A stretch of DNA of 30,850 nt from DATAVK01 sp036267755. Its GTDB lineage: Bacteria; Actinomycetota; Actinomycetes; JAFAQI01. The stretch is from positions 1 through 30,850 of the forward strand of contig DATAVK010000042.1 of assembly GCA_036267755.1 (NCBI GenBank). The letters are read 5' to 3'. Made by a program: the position numbers and the translations under genes. Positions 8,316-15,728 of this stretch are shown piece after piece (position 1 is the stretch's first letter; each line of letters starts with the position of its first letter). The notes beneath the pieces are model-generated. The model was not told the DNA's origin. It saw only the letters and a list, made by a program, of their open reading frames with translations, and did no database searches.

Positions 8316-10652
8316 ATGAGCGAGGAAGTGCCGGAAGCGGCGGCGTTGCGCGACGCGCACGCCGCCGCTCTGGCGTGTCCGGGGCTGGTCGGTCCCGCGT
8401 TGCGCGAGGCGCTGACCGAGGCTGCGAATGACTGGCTGCGCGAACGGCTGGGTGACGCCACTGACGTCGCCCTCGTCGCGGTCGGCAGCCTCGGCCGGCG
8501 CGAGCTGGCCGCCGGCAGCGATCTGGATCTGCTGCTGCTCTACCGCGATCGCCTCCGCGGCTCGGTCTCGGAGCTGGCCGACTCGCTGTGGTACCCGATC
8601 TGGGACTCCGGCATCGGGCTCGACCACTCGGTGCGGACCGTCGGCGAGGCGGTGTCGGTCGCTCGCGAGGACCTCAAGGCGGTCCTCGGCATGCTCGACG
8701 CCCGCCACGTCGCGGGCGACCCCGCGCTGACCGCCGAGCTGCGCGAGACGGTCTTCGCCGATTGGCGGCGGCTGTCCTCGCGTCGACTGCCGGAGCTGGT
8801 CGCCTCGGTGCGGTCCCGCGCCGAGCGATGGGGTGAGTTGGCGTTCCTCGTCGAGCCGGACCTCAAGGAGTCGCGCGGCGGCATTCGCGACGTGCAGGCG
8901 ATGCATGCGCTCGCTGCCGCCTGGGTGGTGGATGCGCCGGCGGAGCCGGTGCGGGCGGCGTACTCGTGGCTGCTGGACGTCCGGGGCGAGTTGCACCGGC
9001 GGTCGTCGCGCGCCACGGACCGGTTGGTGCAGCAGGAGCAGGCGCCGATCACCGCGGCGCTCGGCGCCGGCGAACCCGACGAGCTGATGCGTCGGCTGTA
9101 CGAGGCCGGCCGGACCATCGAGTTCGCGACCGACCATGCCTGTCGCCGGGCCGAGGCAGCGTCGCGGCCGCCGGGCCGGTGGCGCCGGTCGCGCGGCCCG
9201 ACCCGGCAGCCGCTGGCCGAAGGCGTCGTCGAGCAGGACGGCGAGGTGCATCTCGCCCGCGACGCGGCGCCCGCGACCGACCCCGGGCTCGTGCTCCGGG
9301 TCGCGGCGGCCGCAGCTACCGCTGGCCTTCCGCTGGGGATGCACACGCTCGACCGGCTCGCCACCGAATCGGCGGCGATGCCGGAGCCGTGGCCGGCGGA
9401 CGCCCGCAATGCCCTCGTCGCGACCCTCGGTGCGGGGCGTCCGGCGATCGTGGTCCTCGAGGCGCTCGACCAGGCCGGGCTGCTGGTCCGGCTGATGCCG
9501 GAGTGGGAACGGGTGCGATGCCGGCCGCAGCACAACACGGTGCACCGCTTCACCGTCGACCGGCACCTAGTGGAGGCGGCCGTCGAGGCGTCCGCTCTCA
9601 CCCGCCGGGTCTCCCGGCCCGACCTGCTGCTGCTCGGCGCGCTGCTGCACGACCTGGGCAAGGGTTACCCCGGCGATCACACTGCGGCGGGTGTCGAGGT
9701 CGTCCCGCCAGTCGCGCGGCGGATGGGCCTGACGGAGTCCGACGTCGACAGCGTCACCGCGCTGGTCCGCCACCACCTGCTGCTGCCCGAGACCGCGACG
9801 CGGCGTGACCTCGACGACCCCGCCACCGTGGCCGCCGTCGCCGCCGCGGTCGGCGACCGCGACAGCCTCGACCTGCTGCACGCGCTGACCATCGCCGACG
9901 CCGCTGCGACCGGCAAGGGCGCGTGGGGCGAGTGGAAGGCCGGCCTGGTGGCCGAGCTGGTTGCCCGCACCCACGCCGCATTGGCCGGCCGGCCGGCGGA
10001 ACCTGCCAACCCGCTGGACGAGGGGCAGCGCGCCCTGGTCCGCGCCGGCGAGCTCGCCGTCGCCCTCGACGGATCACAGCTGACGATCGTCGCCCCCGAC
10101 GCCCCAGATTTGTTGTGGCGGTGGGCCGGCATCGTGTCGCTGCACCGGCTCCGGGTCCGGTCCGCGTCCGCGCTGACCACGTCCAGCGACAGCGGCGCGC
10201 CGATGGCTGTGACGAGCTTCGACGTGGTTCCGCAGTTCGGAACGATGCCCGACCTCGACGCGCTGCGCTCCGATGTCCGGCGGGCCGCCGATGGCGGGTT
10301 CCCGTTGGAAGCGCGGCTGGCCGAACGAGAGCGGGCGTACGCCGGGACGCTGCCCTCGCGGACGGCCCCACCGCTGGTGCTGTGGGCGGACGACGACGCG
10401 TCTGATGTCGCGAGCGTCGTGGAGGTCCGGGCCCACGACGTCATCGGGCTGCTCTACCGACTGACTCGGGCGCTCAGCACCGCTGGACTGACCCTGCGTT
10501 CCGCGCGGATCCAGACGCTCGGCGCCGAGGTTGTCGACGCGTTCTATGTCGTCGACGTCGACGGCGGTCGGGTCGTCGACGCGGGCCGTCGTGAGGCGGT
10601 CACCGGTTTGTTGCTGCGCGCTTGCCATGCGGGTGGACCCAACTACGCCTGA
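8316..10652 (+). CDS. glnD: PII nucleotidyltransferase / deuridylylating enzyme GlnD
   Basis: Modifies and demodifies PII Tyr51 in response to nitrogen status. The 778-residue protein has a nucleotidyltransferase domain with VGSLGRRELAAGSDLDLLLLY at 56-76 (metal ligands Asp69, Asp71), a helical linker, an HD phosphohydrolase domain with ALLHDLGK near His445-Asp446, and two C-terminal ACT domains. The last ACT contains VEVRAHDVIGLLYRLTRAL, the usual GlnD closing motif. It is shorter than the E. coli enzyme (about 890), as usual for actinobacteria. No Shine-Dalgarno is evident; translation may depend on readthrough from glnB or on the TANNNT box just upstream. It ends 12 nt from a convergent gene with no obvious terminator between them. 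Confidence 0.96.
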   Translation: MSEEVPEAAALRDAHAAALACPGLVGPALREALTEAANDWLRERLGDATDVALVAVGSLGRRELAAGSDLDLLLLYRDRLRGSVSELADSLWYPIWDSGIGLDHSVRTVGEAVSVAREDLKAVLGMLDARHVAGDPALTAELRETVFADWRRLSSRRLPELVASVRSRAERWGELAFLVEPDLKESRGGIRDVQAMHALAAAWVVDAPAEPVRAAYSWLLDVRGELHRRSSRATDRLVQQEQAPITAALGAGEPDELMRRLYEAGRTIEFATDHACRRAEAASRPPGRWRRSRGPTRQPLAEGVVEQDGEVHLARDAAPATDPGLVLRVAAAAATAGLPLGMHTLDRLATESAAMPEPWPADARNALVATLGAGRPAIVVLEALDQAGLLVRLMPEWERVRCRPQHNTVHRFTVDRHLVEAAVEASALTRRVSRPDLLLLGALLHDLGKGYPGDHTAAGVEVVPPVARRMGLTESDVDSVTALVRHHLLLPETATRRDLDDPATVAAVAAAVGDRDSLDLLHALTIADAAATGKGAWGEWKAGLVAELVARTHAALAGRPAEPANPLDEGQRALVRAGELAVALDGSQLTIVAPDAPDLLWRWAGIVSLHRLRVRSASALTTSSDSGAPMAVTSFDVVPQFGTMPDLDALRSDVRRAADGGFPLEARLAERERAYAGTLPSRTAPPLVLWADDDASDVASVVEVRAHDVIGLLYRLTRALSTAGLTLRSARIQTLGAEVVDAFYVVDVDGGRVVDAGRREAVTGLLLRACHAGGPNYA

Positions 10653-10664
10653 ATCCGCCGCCGG

Positions 10665-11183
10665 TCATTCCTGCAGCTCGATGCGCAGCGAGCCGGCCGG
10701 CATCGCGTCGCTCGCGCACAGGAGGACGGCGGCGGCGATGGACTCGGGTGCTCCGCCGACGATGTGTCGTCGACGTACCCCGTCCCAGACCTTTCCCGTC
10801 GGGTCGGGTCCGACCTCGATGACGACACCACGCCGGCGGGCCGCCATGTCACCGACCACGGCTGCCGCCACCACGGCGCGGTCTCCTGCAGTGGCTCCGA
10901 TCGTCACCACCGCATCGATCGGGCCGAGCCGCTGCTCGACGTGAGGCACGATCCGCGCCCAGACCGCCTCGCTCGTCGGATCCGCGGCCATCGCGAACGC
11001 CTGCGCGTCGAGCCCGGCTACCGCCGCATCGACGACATCCCGGTCGGCGGCGACCACGGCGATCAACGCACCGTTGGCGGCGAGTGCCCGAGCCACCTCG
11101 ATGACCGCGCCGGCCTCGTCGCCCGCGACGATGATCGCCTTCCCGGCGAGGTCGGCGTACCGAGCAGTCCACGAAGGTGTCAC
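10665..11183 (-). CDS. Degenerate short-chain dehydrogenase-like protein
   Basis: A 172-residue protein with a Rossmann-like N-terminus: DLAGKAIIVAGDEAGAVIEVARAL at about 11-34, then IAVVAADRDVVDAAVAGLDA, resembling an SDR nucleotide-binding half. The glycine motif GDEAGAV departs from TGxxxGxG, and no Tyr-x3-Lys catalytic pair is present. The C-terminal part (PESIAAAVLLCASDAMPAGSLRIEL) resembles the end of SDRs, as if the catalytic middle were lost. I infer a non-catalytic or cofactor-sensing relative. The GTG start is preceded by GAGAAT exactly six bases upstream, implying a leaderless mRNA. It is divergent from the acyl-CoA ligase. Confidence 0.75.
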   Translation of the reverse strand: MTPSWTARYADLAGKAIIVAGDEAGAVIEVARALAANGALIAVVAADRDVVDAAVAGLDAQAFAMAADPTSEAVWARIVPHVEQRLGPIDAVVTIGATAGDRAVVAAAVVGDMAARRRGVVIEVGPDPTGKVWDGVRRRHIVGGAPESIAAAVLLCASDAMPAGSLRIELQE

Positions 11184-11211
11184 GTGCGCATTCTCCGTCT
11201 ACGGTGCCGCC
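11177..11211 (+). promoter_or_regulatory. Leaderless promoter of the acyl-CoA ligase gene
   Basis: GTGTCA (11177-11182), a 17-nt spacer and TACGGT (11200-11205) are followed by six bases and then the ATG at 11212, placing the predicted +1 on the A of the start codon. There is no Shine-Dalgarno sequence. The -35 lies within the first codon of the divergent minus-strand gene. Confidence 0.6.
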
Positions 11212-11218
11212 ATGACGA
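11184..11218 (-). promoter_or_regulatory. Leaderless promoter of the SDR-like gene
   Basis: Read on the minus strand: TCGTCA (plus 11213-11218), a 17-nt spacer and GAGAAT (plus 11190-11195), then six bases and GTG with +1 at 11183. The -35 falls inside the first codons of the divergent ligase gene, so the two promoters interlock and share the spacer. Confidence 0.5.
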
Positions 11219-13005
11219 CTGCACCCCGCACCGTGCTCGGCGGCTTCCTCGCGACGGTCCGTCGCCAGCCTGACGCGATCGCCCTCCGCGAGCTCGACGG
11301 CCGCACCTGGACCTGGGCCGAGTACGCCGATGACGTGGCTCGGGTGGCGGCCGGCCTGCGCGCGGCCGGCGTCAGCGCGGGGGAGCGCGTCGTCCTGATG
11401 CTGCGTAACCGGCCGGAGTTCCACCTGGCTGACTTAGCGGTCCTCGCGCTACGGGCCACGCCGATCTCGGTCTATAACTCGTCGTCGCCTGAGCAGCTCG
11501 AGTACCTGATCGGCCACTGCAAGGCCACGGTCGTCGTGACGGAGGACGGCGACTTCGCCGAACGCGTGTTCGCGGCCGTGCCGAATCTCCCCGCGCTCAA
11601 GACGCTCGTCGTGGTCGGGGACGCCCCGGACGGAACCCGTCCCTGGGCCGAGCTGGCGACCGCCGATCCGATCGACCTGGAGAACGCGGAGCGCGAGCTG
11701 GAGCCCGAGGACCTGCTCACCGTGATCTACACGTCCGGGACGACCGGGCCGCCGAAGGGCGTGATGCTCAACCACGCCAACGTCATCTCCTCGGCTGCCG
11801 CGCTCGGCTCCTATATCGACCGGCCCGATGACACCGGGAAGCGGCTCGTGTCGTACCTACCGATGGCGCATGTCGCCGAGCGGATGGTGAGCCACTACGG
11901 CCACGTACTACGCGGCAGCGACGTCACCGTGTGCCCGGACATGTCGCAGCTCGGCGCCTACCTGGTCGCGGTCCGACCCCACACCCTGTTCGGCCCACCG
12001 CGCGTGTGGGAGAAGCTCGTGGCCGGTGTCCAGGCCTCGGTCGCGGCGCGTGGCGAGGAGACCGCCGCGCGCTTCGCCGAAGCGCTCGCCGTGGGCCGGC
12101 AGGTGCAGCAGCTGCGAGCCACCGGTCAGGAACCCACCGGCGAGCTGGCCGACACCTGGGCGTTCGTCGACGAGGTCGCGTTCGCGCCGGTGCGGGGTGC
12201 GGTCGGCCTCGGCGAGTGCGAGATCGCGTTCAGCGGAGCGGCGCCGGTGCCCGCCGAGGTCATCAACTTCCTGCGTGACATAGGGATCCCGATGAGCGAG
12301 GTGTACGGCATGAGTGAGAACACCGGCGGCATGACCTGGCAGCCGTACCTCGTGAAGCCGGGCCGGGTGGGTACGGCGTACCCCGGGGTGGAAGTCATCA
12401 CGGCGCCCGACGGAGAGGTGCTCTGTCGTGGACCCATCGTGTTCTCCGGGTATCTCGACGATCCAGAGCGCACCGCAGAAGCGCTCGACGCCGACGGCTG
12501 GCTGCACACCGGCGACATCGGCGAGTTCGACGGGGATGGCTATCTACGGATCGTGGACCGCAAGAAGGAGCTGATCATCACCGCCGGTGGCAAGAACGTC
12601 TCCCCGGCGAACGTGGAGGCGGTGCTCAAGACCGTGCCCCTGGTGGCGCAGGCCATGGCGGCGGGTGAGGGTCGCCCGTACCTCGTCGCGTTGGTGACGC
12701 TCGATCCCGACGTCGTCGGGGCGCGGTTCCCGGGTCGCGATGCGGCCGATGTCGCAGCTGACCCGGACGTCCTCAGCGAGGTCGCCCGCGGCGTCGCCGA
12801 GGTGTCCACCCGGCTGTCGCGCGTGGAGCAGCCGCGCCGGTTCACGCTGCTCGCCGAGGAGTGGCTGCCGGACTCCGATGTGTTGACCCCGACGATGAAG
12901 CTCAAGCGGCGCGGGGTGCTGGCTCGCTACGCCGAGGCGATCGAGGCGATGTACGCCGGACACGGAGTCGAGGTTCCGGCGCTACCCGACCCGGCACGGG
13001 TCTGA
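11212..13005 (+). CDS. Long-chain fatty-acid-CoA ligase (AMP-forming, FadD-like)
   Basis: Activates fatty acids to acyl-AMP and then acyl-CoA. The 597-residue protein carries the AMP-binding P-loop YTSGTTGPPKGV at 173-184, the motifs VYGMSENTGG and DGWLHTGDIGEFDGDGYLRIVDRKKELI, and the C-terminal LTPTMKLKR with the catalytic Lys. ITAGGKNVSPANVE matches the long-chain (FAA1-like) subgroup. ATG at 11212 is chosen because the promoter spacing points to it and homologues begin shortly before GGFLATVRRQPDAIAL; a longer in-frame extension would cross the divergent gene. Codon 75 is TTA, the only in-frame TTA I noticed in the window. Exact chain-length specificity cannot be read. Confidence 0.93.
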   Translation: MTTAPRTVLGGFLATVRRQPDAIALRELDGRTWTWAEYADDVARVAAGLRAAGVSAGERVVLMLRNRPEFHLADLAVLALRATPISVYNSSSPEQLEYLIGHCKATVVVTEDGDFAERVFAAVPNLPALKTLVVVGDAPDGTRPWAELATADPIDLENAERELEPEDLLTVIYTSGTTGPPKGVMLNHANVISSAAALGSYIDRPDDTGKRLVSYLPMAHVAERMVSHYGHVLRGSDVTVCPDMSQLGAYLVAVRPHTLFGPPRVWEKLVAGVQASVAARGEETAARFAEALAVGRQVQQLRATGQEPTGELADTWAFVDEVAFAPVRGAVGLGECEIAFSGAAPVPAEVINFLRDIGIPMSEVYGMSENTGGMTWQPYLVKPGRVGTAYPGVEVITAPDGEVLCRGPIVFSGYLDDPERTAEALDADGWLHTGDIGEFDGDGYLRIVDRKKELIITAGGKNVSPANVEAVLKTVPLVAQAMAAGEGRPYLVALVTLDPDVVGARFPGRDAADVAADPDVLSEVARGVAEVSTRLSRVEQPRRFTLLAEEWLPDSDVLTPTMKLKRRGVLARYAEAIEAMYAGHGVEVPALPDPARV

Positions 13006-13017
13006 CCCGTCCCGCCC

Positions 13018-13614
13018 GTGACGACCTCCGAGACACGCGCCGCGCTTGGGTTCGTCGCCGCGGTCCGCGAGAACTTCGGCTTCCTCGCTGACTACGGGTT
13101 CCGGGAGATCAAGGCGACGACGTTCATCGTCGACTTCGACTCCGAGGCAGTGCGGATGCGCATCGGGCACGAGCCGCTCGCCTATGAGCTCAGCGCCAAC
13201 TTCGCCAGGAAGTCCCACCCGAACGAGATGACGTCGAGCGTGTCGTACGGCAGGTACCTCAAGCTCGTCGACCCGGAGGCCGCCGCGGACTACCGCGACT
13301 TCGTGGCCACCACGGCGGAAGCGGTCAGCCACGGCGTGGCCGAGCTGGCGGCCGAGGTTCGCACCGCGACGCCCCTGCTCACCGGAGACGACGTGACGTA
13401 CGACGAGCTGGCCCACCTGGGGATGCTCGCTGAGGAACACCTGGCAGCCAGCACCCGCCGCAACGCCTACGGTCAGCGCGCGGAGGCCGCGTGGCAGGCG
13501 AAGGACTGGCCGGAGGTCGTCGAGGCGTACTCCCGGTACGAGAACGACCTCAGCGAGGGCGAGCGCCGACGGCTGGACCTCGCCCGGCGCCGGGCCGCCG
13601 GTGACGGCAGCTGA
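13018..13614 (+). CDS. Unrecognised 198-residue protein
   Basis: I do not recognise this protein. It starts with GTG 12 nt after the acyl-CoA ligase stop, with no ribosome site, so it probably depends on the ligase transcript. The first 80 residues look like a mixed alpha/beta domain (FGFLADYGFREIKATTF, FDSEAVRMRIGHEPLAYELS). The second half is helical and charged, ending RRRLDLARRRAAGDG. The NFGFLADYGF pattern recalls small cytosolic proteins with an FL..GF motif, but I cannot name a family. No signal peptide, membrane segment or conserved cysteine is present. Base composition matches its neighbours. Confidence 0.8.
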   Translation: MTTSETRAALGFVAAVRENFGFLADYGFREIKATTFIVDFDSEAVRMRIGHEPLAYELSANFARKSHPNEMTSSVSYGRYLKLVDPEAAADYRDFVATTAEAVSHGVAELAAEVRTATPLLTGDDVTYDELAHLGMLAEEHLAASTRRNAYGQRAEAAWQAKDWPEVVEAYSRYENDLSEGERRRLDLARRRAAGDGS

Positions 13615-13646
13615 GCGCAGACCGCCGCCGTACGCCGGCCACGTCC

Positions 13647-13652
13647 TAGGCT
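13647..13652 (+). promoter_or_regulatory. Possible -10 box for ffh
   Basis: TAGGCT fits TANNNT and would start transcription about three bases before the ffh ATG. No recognisable -35 is present at 16-18 bp, so the call is weak. Confidence 0.3.
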
Positions 13653-13661
13653 GGCGGGACC

Positions 13662-15161
13662 ATGTTCGAGACCCTGTCCGACCGGCTCGAGTCGGTCTTC
13701 ACCACGCTGCGCGGCAAGGGGCGGCTCTCCGAGGCCGACATCGATGCGACGACGCGCGAGATCCGCATCGCCTTGCTCGAAGCCGATGTGGCGTTGCCGG
13801 CCGTTCGGGAGTTCATCGCCGCGGTCAAGGAGCGGGCTCGGGGCGCGGAGGTCAGCAAGGCGCTCAACCCGGCGCAGCAGGTCATCAAGATCGTCAACGA
13901 GGAGCTCATCCGGATCCTCGGCGGTGACACCCGCACCCTGACGCTCGCCAAGAACCCGCCGACGGTCATCATGCTGGCCGGCCTGCAGGGAACCGGTAAG
14001 ACCACCCTCGCCGGCAAGCTCGGCCGGTGGCTCAAGCAGCAGCGGCACGCCCCGCTGCTCGTGGCCGCCGACCTGCAGCGACCGCAGGCCGTCCAGCAGC
14101 TCCAGGTCGTCGGTGGCCAGGCCGGCGTCGACGTCTTCGCGCCGGAGCCCGGCAACGGCGTCGGAGATCCGGTCGCGGTCGCCCGGGCCGGCGTGGAGCA
14201 CGCCCGTCGCAGCGGGCACGACGTCGTGGTCATCGACACCGCCGGCCGGCTGGGTGTCGACGCCGACCTGATGGCTCAGGCCGCCGCGATCCGCGACGCG
14301 GTGCAGCCGGACGAGACGCTGTTCGTGGTCGACGCCATGGTCGGCCAGGACGCTGTCACGACCGCCGAAGCGTTCCGTGACGGCGTCGGGTTCACCGGTG
14401 TCGTCCTCACCAAGCTCGATGGCGACGCGCGCGGCGGTGCGGCGCTGTCGGTGGCGAACCTCACGGGGCGGCAGATTCTGTTCGCCTCGACCGGCGAGAA
14501 GCTCGAGGACTTCGACGTCTTCCACCCCGAGCGGATGGCGTCCCGGATCCTCGGCATGGGCGACGTCCTCAGCCTGATAGAGGCCGCCGAGCGCACGTTC
14601 GATGCCGACGAGACCTCGCGGATGACCGAGAAGATGCTCGGCTCCGGCGGCGGCGACCTCACCCTCGAGGACTTCCTCGAGCAGATGATGATGGTCCGCC
14701 GGATGGGCCCGATCGGGAACATCCTCGGGATGCTGCCCGGCATGGGTCAGATGAAGGACGCGCTCGCCCAGGTCGACGACAAGGACCTCGACCGGATCGC
14801 CGCGATCATCCGATCGATGACGCCGGGGGAGCGGAACGATCCCAAGATTCTCAACGGATCGCGCCGGCTGCGGATCGCCCGCGGCTCGGGTGTCACCGTC
14901 ACCGAGGTCAACCAGCTCGTGGACCGGTTCTACGACGCCCGCAAGATGATGAAGCAGATGGCCGGGAACATTCCCGGGATGCCGGGCATGCGCCGGTCGA
15001 CCAAGAAGGGCCGCAAGGGTGGCAAGCCGGGCAAGAAGTCGGGCGGGAACCCTGGCCGCCAGCTCGCGAGCCCAGCAGCAACGCCACAACTGCCGCCGGG
15101 GATGAAGCTGCCACCTGGCCTCGCCGCTGACCTGTCGAACCTGAAGCTCCCGCCCCACTGA
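13662..15161 (+). CDS. ffh: Signal recognition particle GTPase Ffh
   Basis: The protein component of SRP. It binds 4.5S RNA and signal sequences and pairs with FtsY, encoded 7 kb upstream. At 499 residues it is slightly long. The N domain begins MFETLSDRLESVFTTLRGKG. The G domain carries GLQGTGKTT (107-115), DTAGR (192-196) and TKLDGDARGG (250-259). The Met-rich M domain includes EQMMMVRRMGPIGNILGMLPGMGQMK and DARKMMKQMAG. The last 65 residues are a basic Gly/Lys stretch followed by a Pro/Leu-rich end, an extension seen in several actinobacterial Ffh proteins. Transcription probably starts very near the ATG. Confidence 0.98.
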   Translation: MFETLSDRLESVFTTLRGKGRLSEADIDATTREIRIALLEADVALPAVREFIAAVKERARGAEVSKALNPAQQVIKIVNEELIRILGGDTRTLTLAKNPPTVIMLAGLQGTGKTTLAGKLGRWLKQQRHAPLLVAADLQRPQAVQQLQVVGGQAGVDVFAPEPGNGVGDPVAVARAGVEHARRSGHDVVVIDTAGRLGVDADLMAQAAAIRDAVQPDETLFVVDAMVGQDAVTTAEAFRDGVGFTGVVLTKLDGDARGGAALSVANLTGRQILFASTGEKLEDFDVFHPERMASRILGMGDVLSLIEAAERTFDADETSRMTEKMLGSGGGDLTLEDFLEQMMMVRRMGPIGNILGMLPGMGQMKDALAQVDDKDLDRIAAIIRSMTPGERNDPKILNGSRRLRIARGSGVTVTEVNQLVDRFYDARKMMKQMAGNIPGMPGMRRSTKKGRKGGKPGKKSGGNPGRQLASPAATPQLPPGMKLPPGLAADLSNLKLPPH

Positions 15162-15192
15162 AGTCCCGCTCCCGTCGTACCGATGGGTCGGT

Positions 15193-15600
15193 ATGGAGCA
15201 ATGCCACTCCTGCGGCGCCACGCTGACCGACACCATGACCTGGTGCGGCCAGTGCTACGCCCCGCGTGGCCGGGCGGCGATGACCATCACCGCGCCCCCG
15301 CCGGTCGTTGCGGGCACCGAGCCAGCCGGCCCGCCGAGCCTGATGACGCGCCCCCACACGGCGGTCCCGGTGCTTCCCCCGACGGTACGGCGGAGCCGGT
15401 GGCGCAAGACCCAGACCACGTTCGGCCCGATCGGGCGGGTCTTCTGGACCTTCGCTCTGGTCGTGCCGTTTCCGCTGTTCATCGTGGCGGGGGTCATCGG
15501 GGACCTCTTCGCCTTCGGTGTCGCCGTGATCTGGGCTGCCGCGATCATGCCGGTGGGGCTGCGCCATGTCTGGCGCGCCGGCCAGGTCCTCGACGACTAA
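15193..15600 (+). CDS. Small zinc-ribbon membrane protein, function unknown
   Basis: A 135-residue protein starting MEQCHSCGATLTDTMTWCGQCYAPRG. Cys4, Cys7, Cys18 and Cys21 form a C-x2-C-x10-C-x2-C zinc ribbon. A Pro-rich, disordered linker follows to about residue 80. Two hydrophobic helices then cover about 82-122 (FWTFALVVPFPLFIVAGVIG and FAFGVAVIWAAAIMPVGL), with a short cytoplasmic tail ending GQVLDD. The layout (ribbon, linker, membrane anchor) suggests a membrane-tethered cytosolic zinc module. It lies alone between ffh and the rpsP operon, with no clear ribosome site. I know no function for it. Confidence 0.75.
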   Translation: MEQCHSCGATLTDTMTWCGQCYAPRGRAAMTITAPPPVVAGTEPAGPPSLMTRPHTAVPVLPPTVRRSRWRKTQTTFGPIGRVFWTFALVVPFPLFIVAGVIGDLFAFGVAVIWAAAIMPVGLRHVWRAGQVLDD

Positions 15601-15657
15601 GAGTCCTGCCGCATCACGGCGGTCGGTCGCAAAAAGACCCTCGGTGGCCAACTCTGG

Positions 15658-15663
15658 CAGAAT
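15658..15663 (+). promoter_or_regulatory. Possible -10 of the rpsP operon promoter
   Basis: CAGAAT at 15658-15663 has the A at position 2 and T at position 6. The best -35 at an 18-nt spacer is AAGACC (15634-15639), a poor match. The predicted +1 near 15670 would leave a 59-nt leader containing the hairpin listed next. Confidence 0.35.
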
Positions 15664-15675
15664 GGCGGGGAGCGC

Positions 15676-15711
15676 TTGCGTGCCGGCAACTGGCGCGCGC
15701 CCCGAACGCAA
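15676..15711 (+). promoter_or_regulatory. Structured leader of rpsP
   Basis: TTGCGT (15676-15681) pairs with ACGCAA (15706-15711), enclosing GCCGGC and the self-complementary GGCGCGCGCC (15692-15701). The closing arm ends two bases before the ribosome site TGGAGAA, so folding could affect S16 translation. From memory, the GAACGCAACTGGAGAA block recurs before rpsP in other actinobacteria. Confidence 0.45.
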
Positions 15712-15728
15712 CTGGAGAACGCACCCTC

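Noticed and set aside
10653..10664. A terminator between convergent glnD and the SDR-like gene
   Set aside because: The gap is 12 nt of GC-rich sequence with no stem-loop. If termination occurs there it is not of the intrinsic type.
13473..15236. A 587-codon minus-strand open frame antisense to ffh
   Set aside because: It mirrors ffh codons and shows no domain. The plus-strand Ffh motifs are complete.
15627..15640. GGTCGCAAAAAGACC-like palindrome as terminator of the zinc-ribbon gene
   Set aside because: The stem is only four base pairs, with the A-run inside the loop rather than a T-run after the stem.
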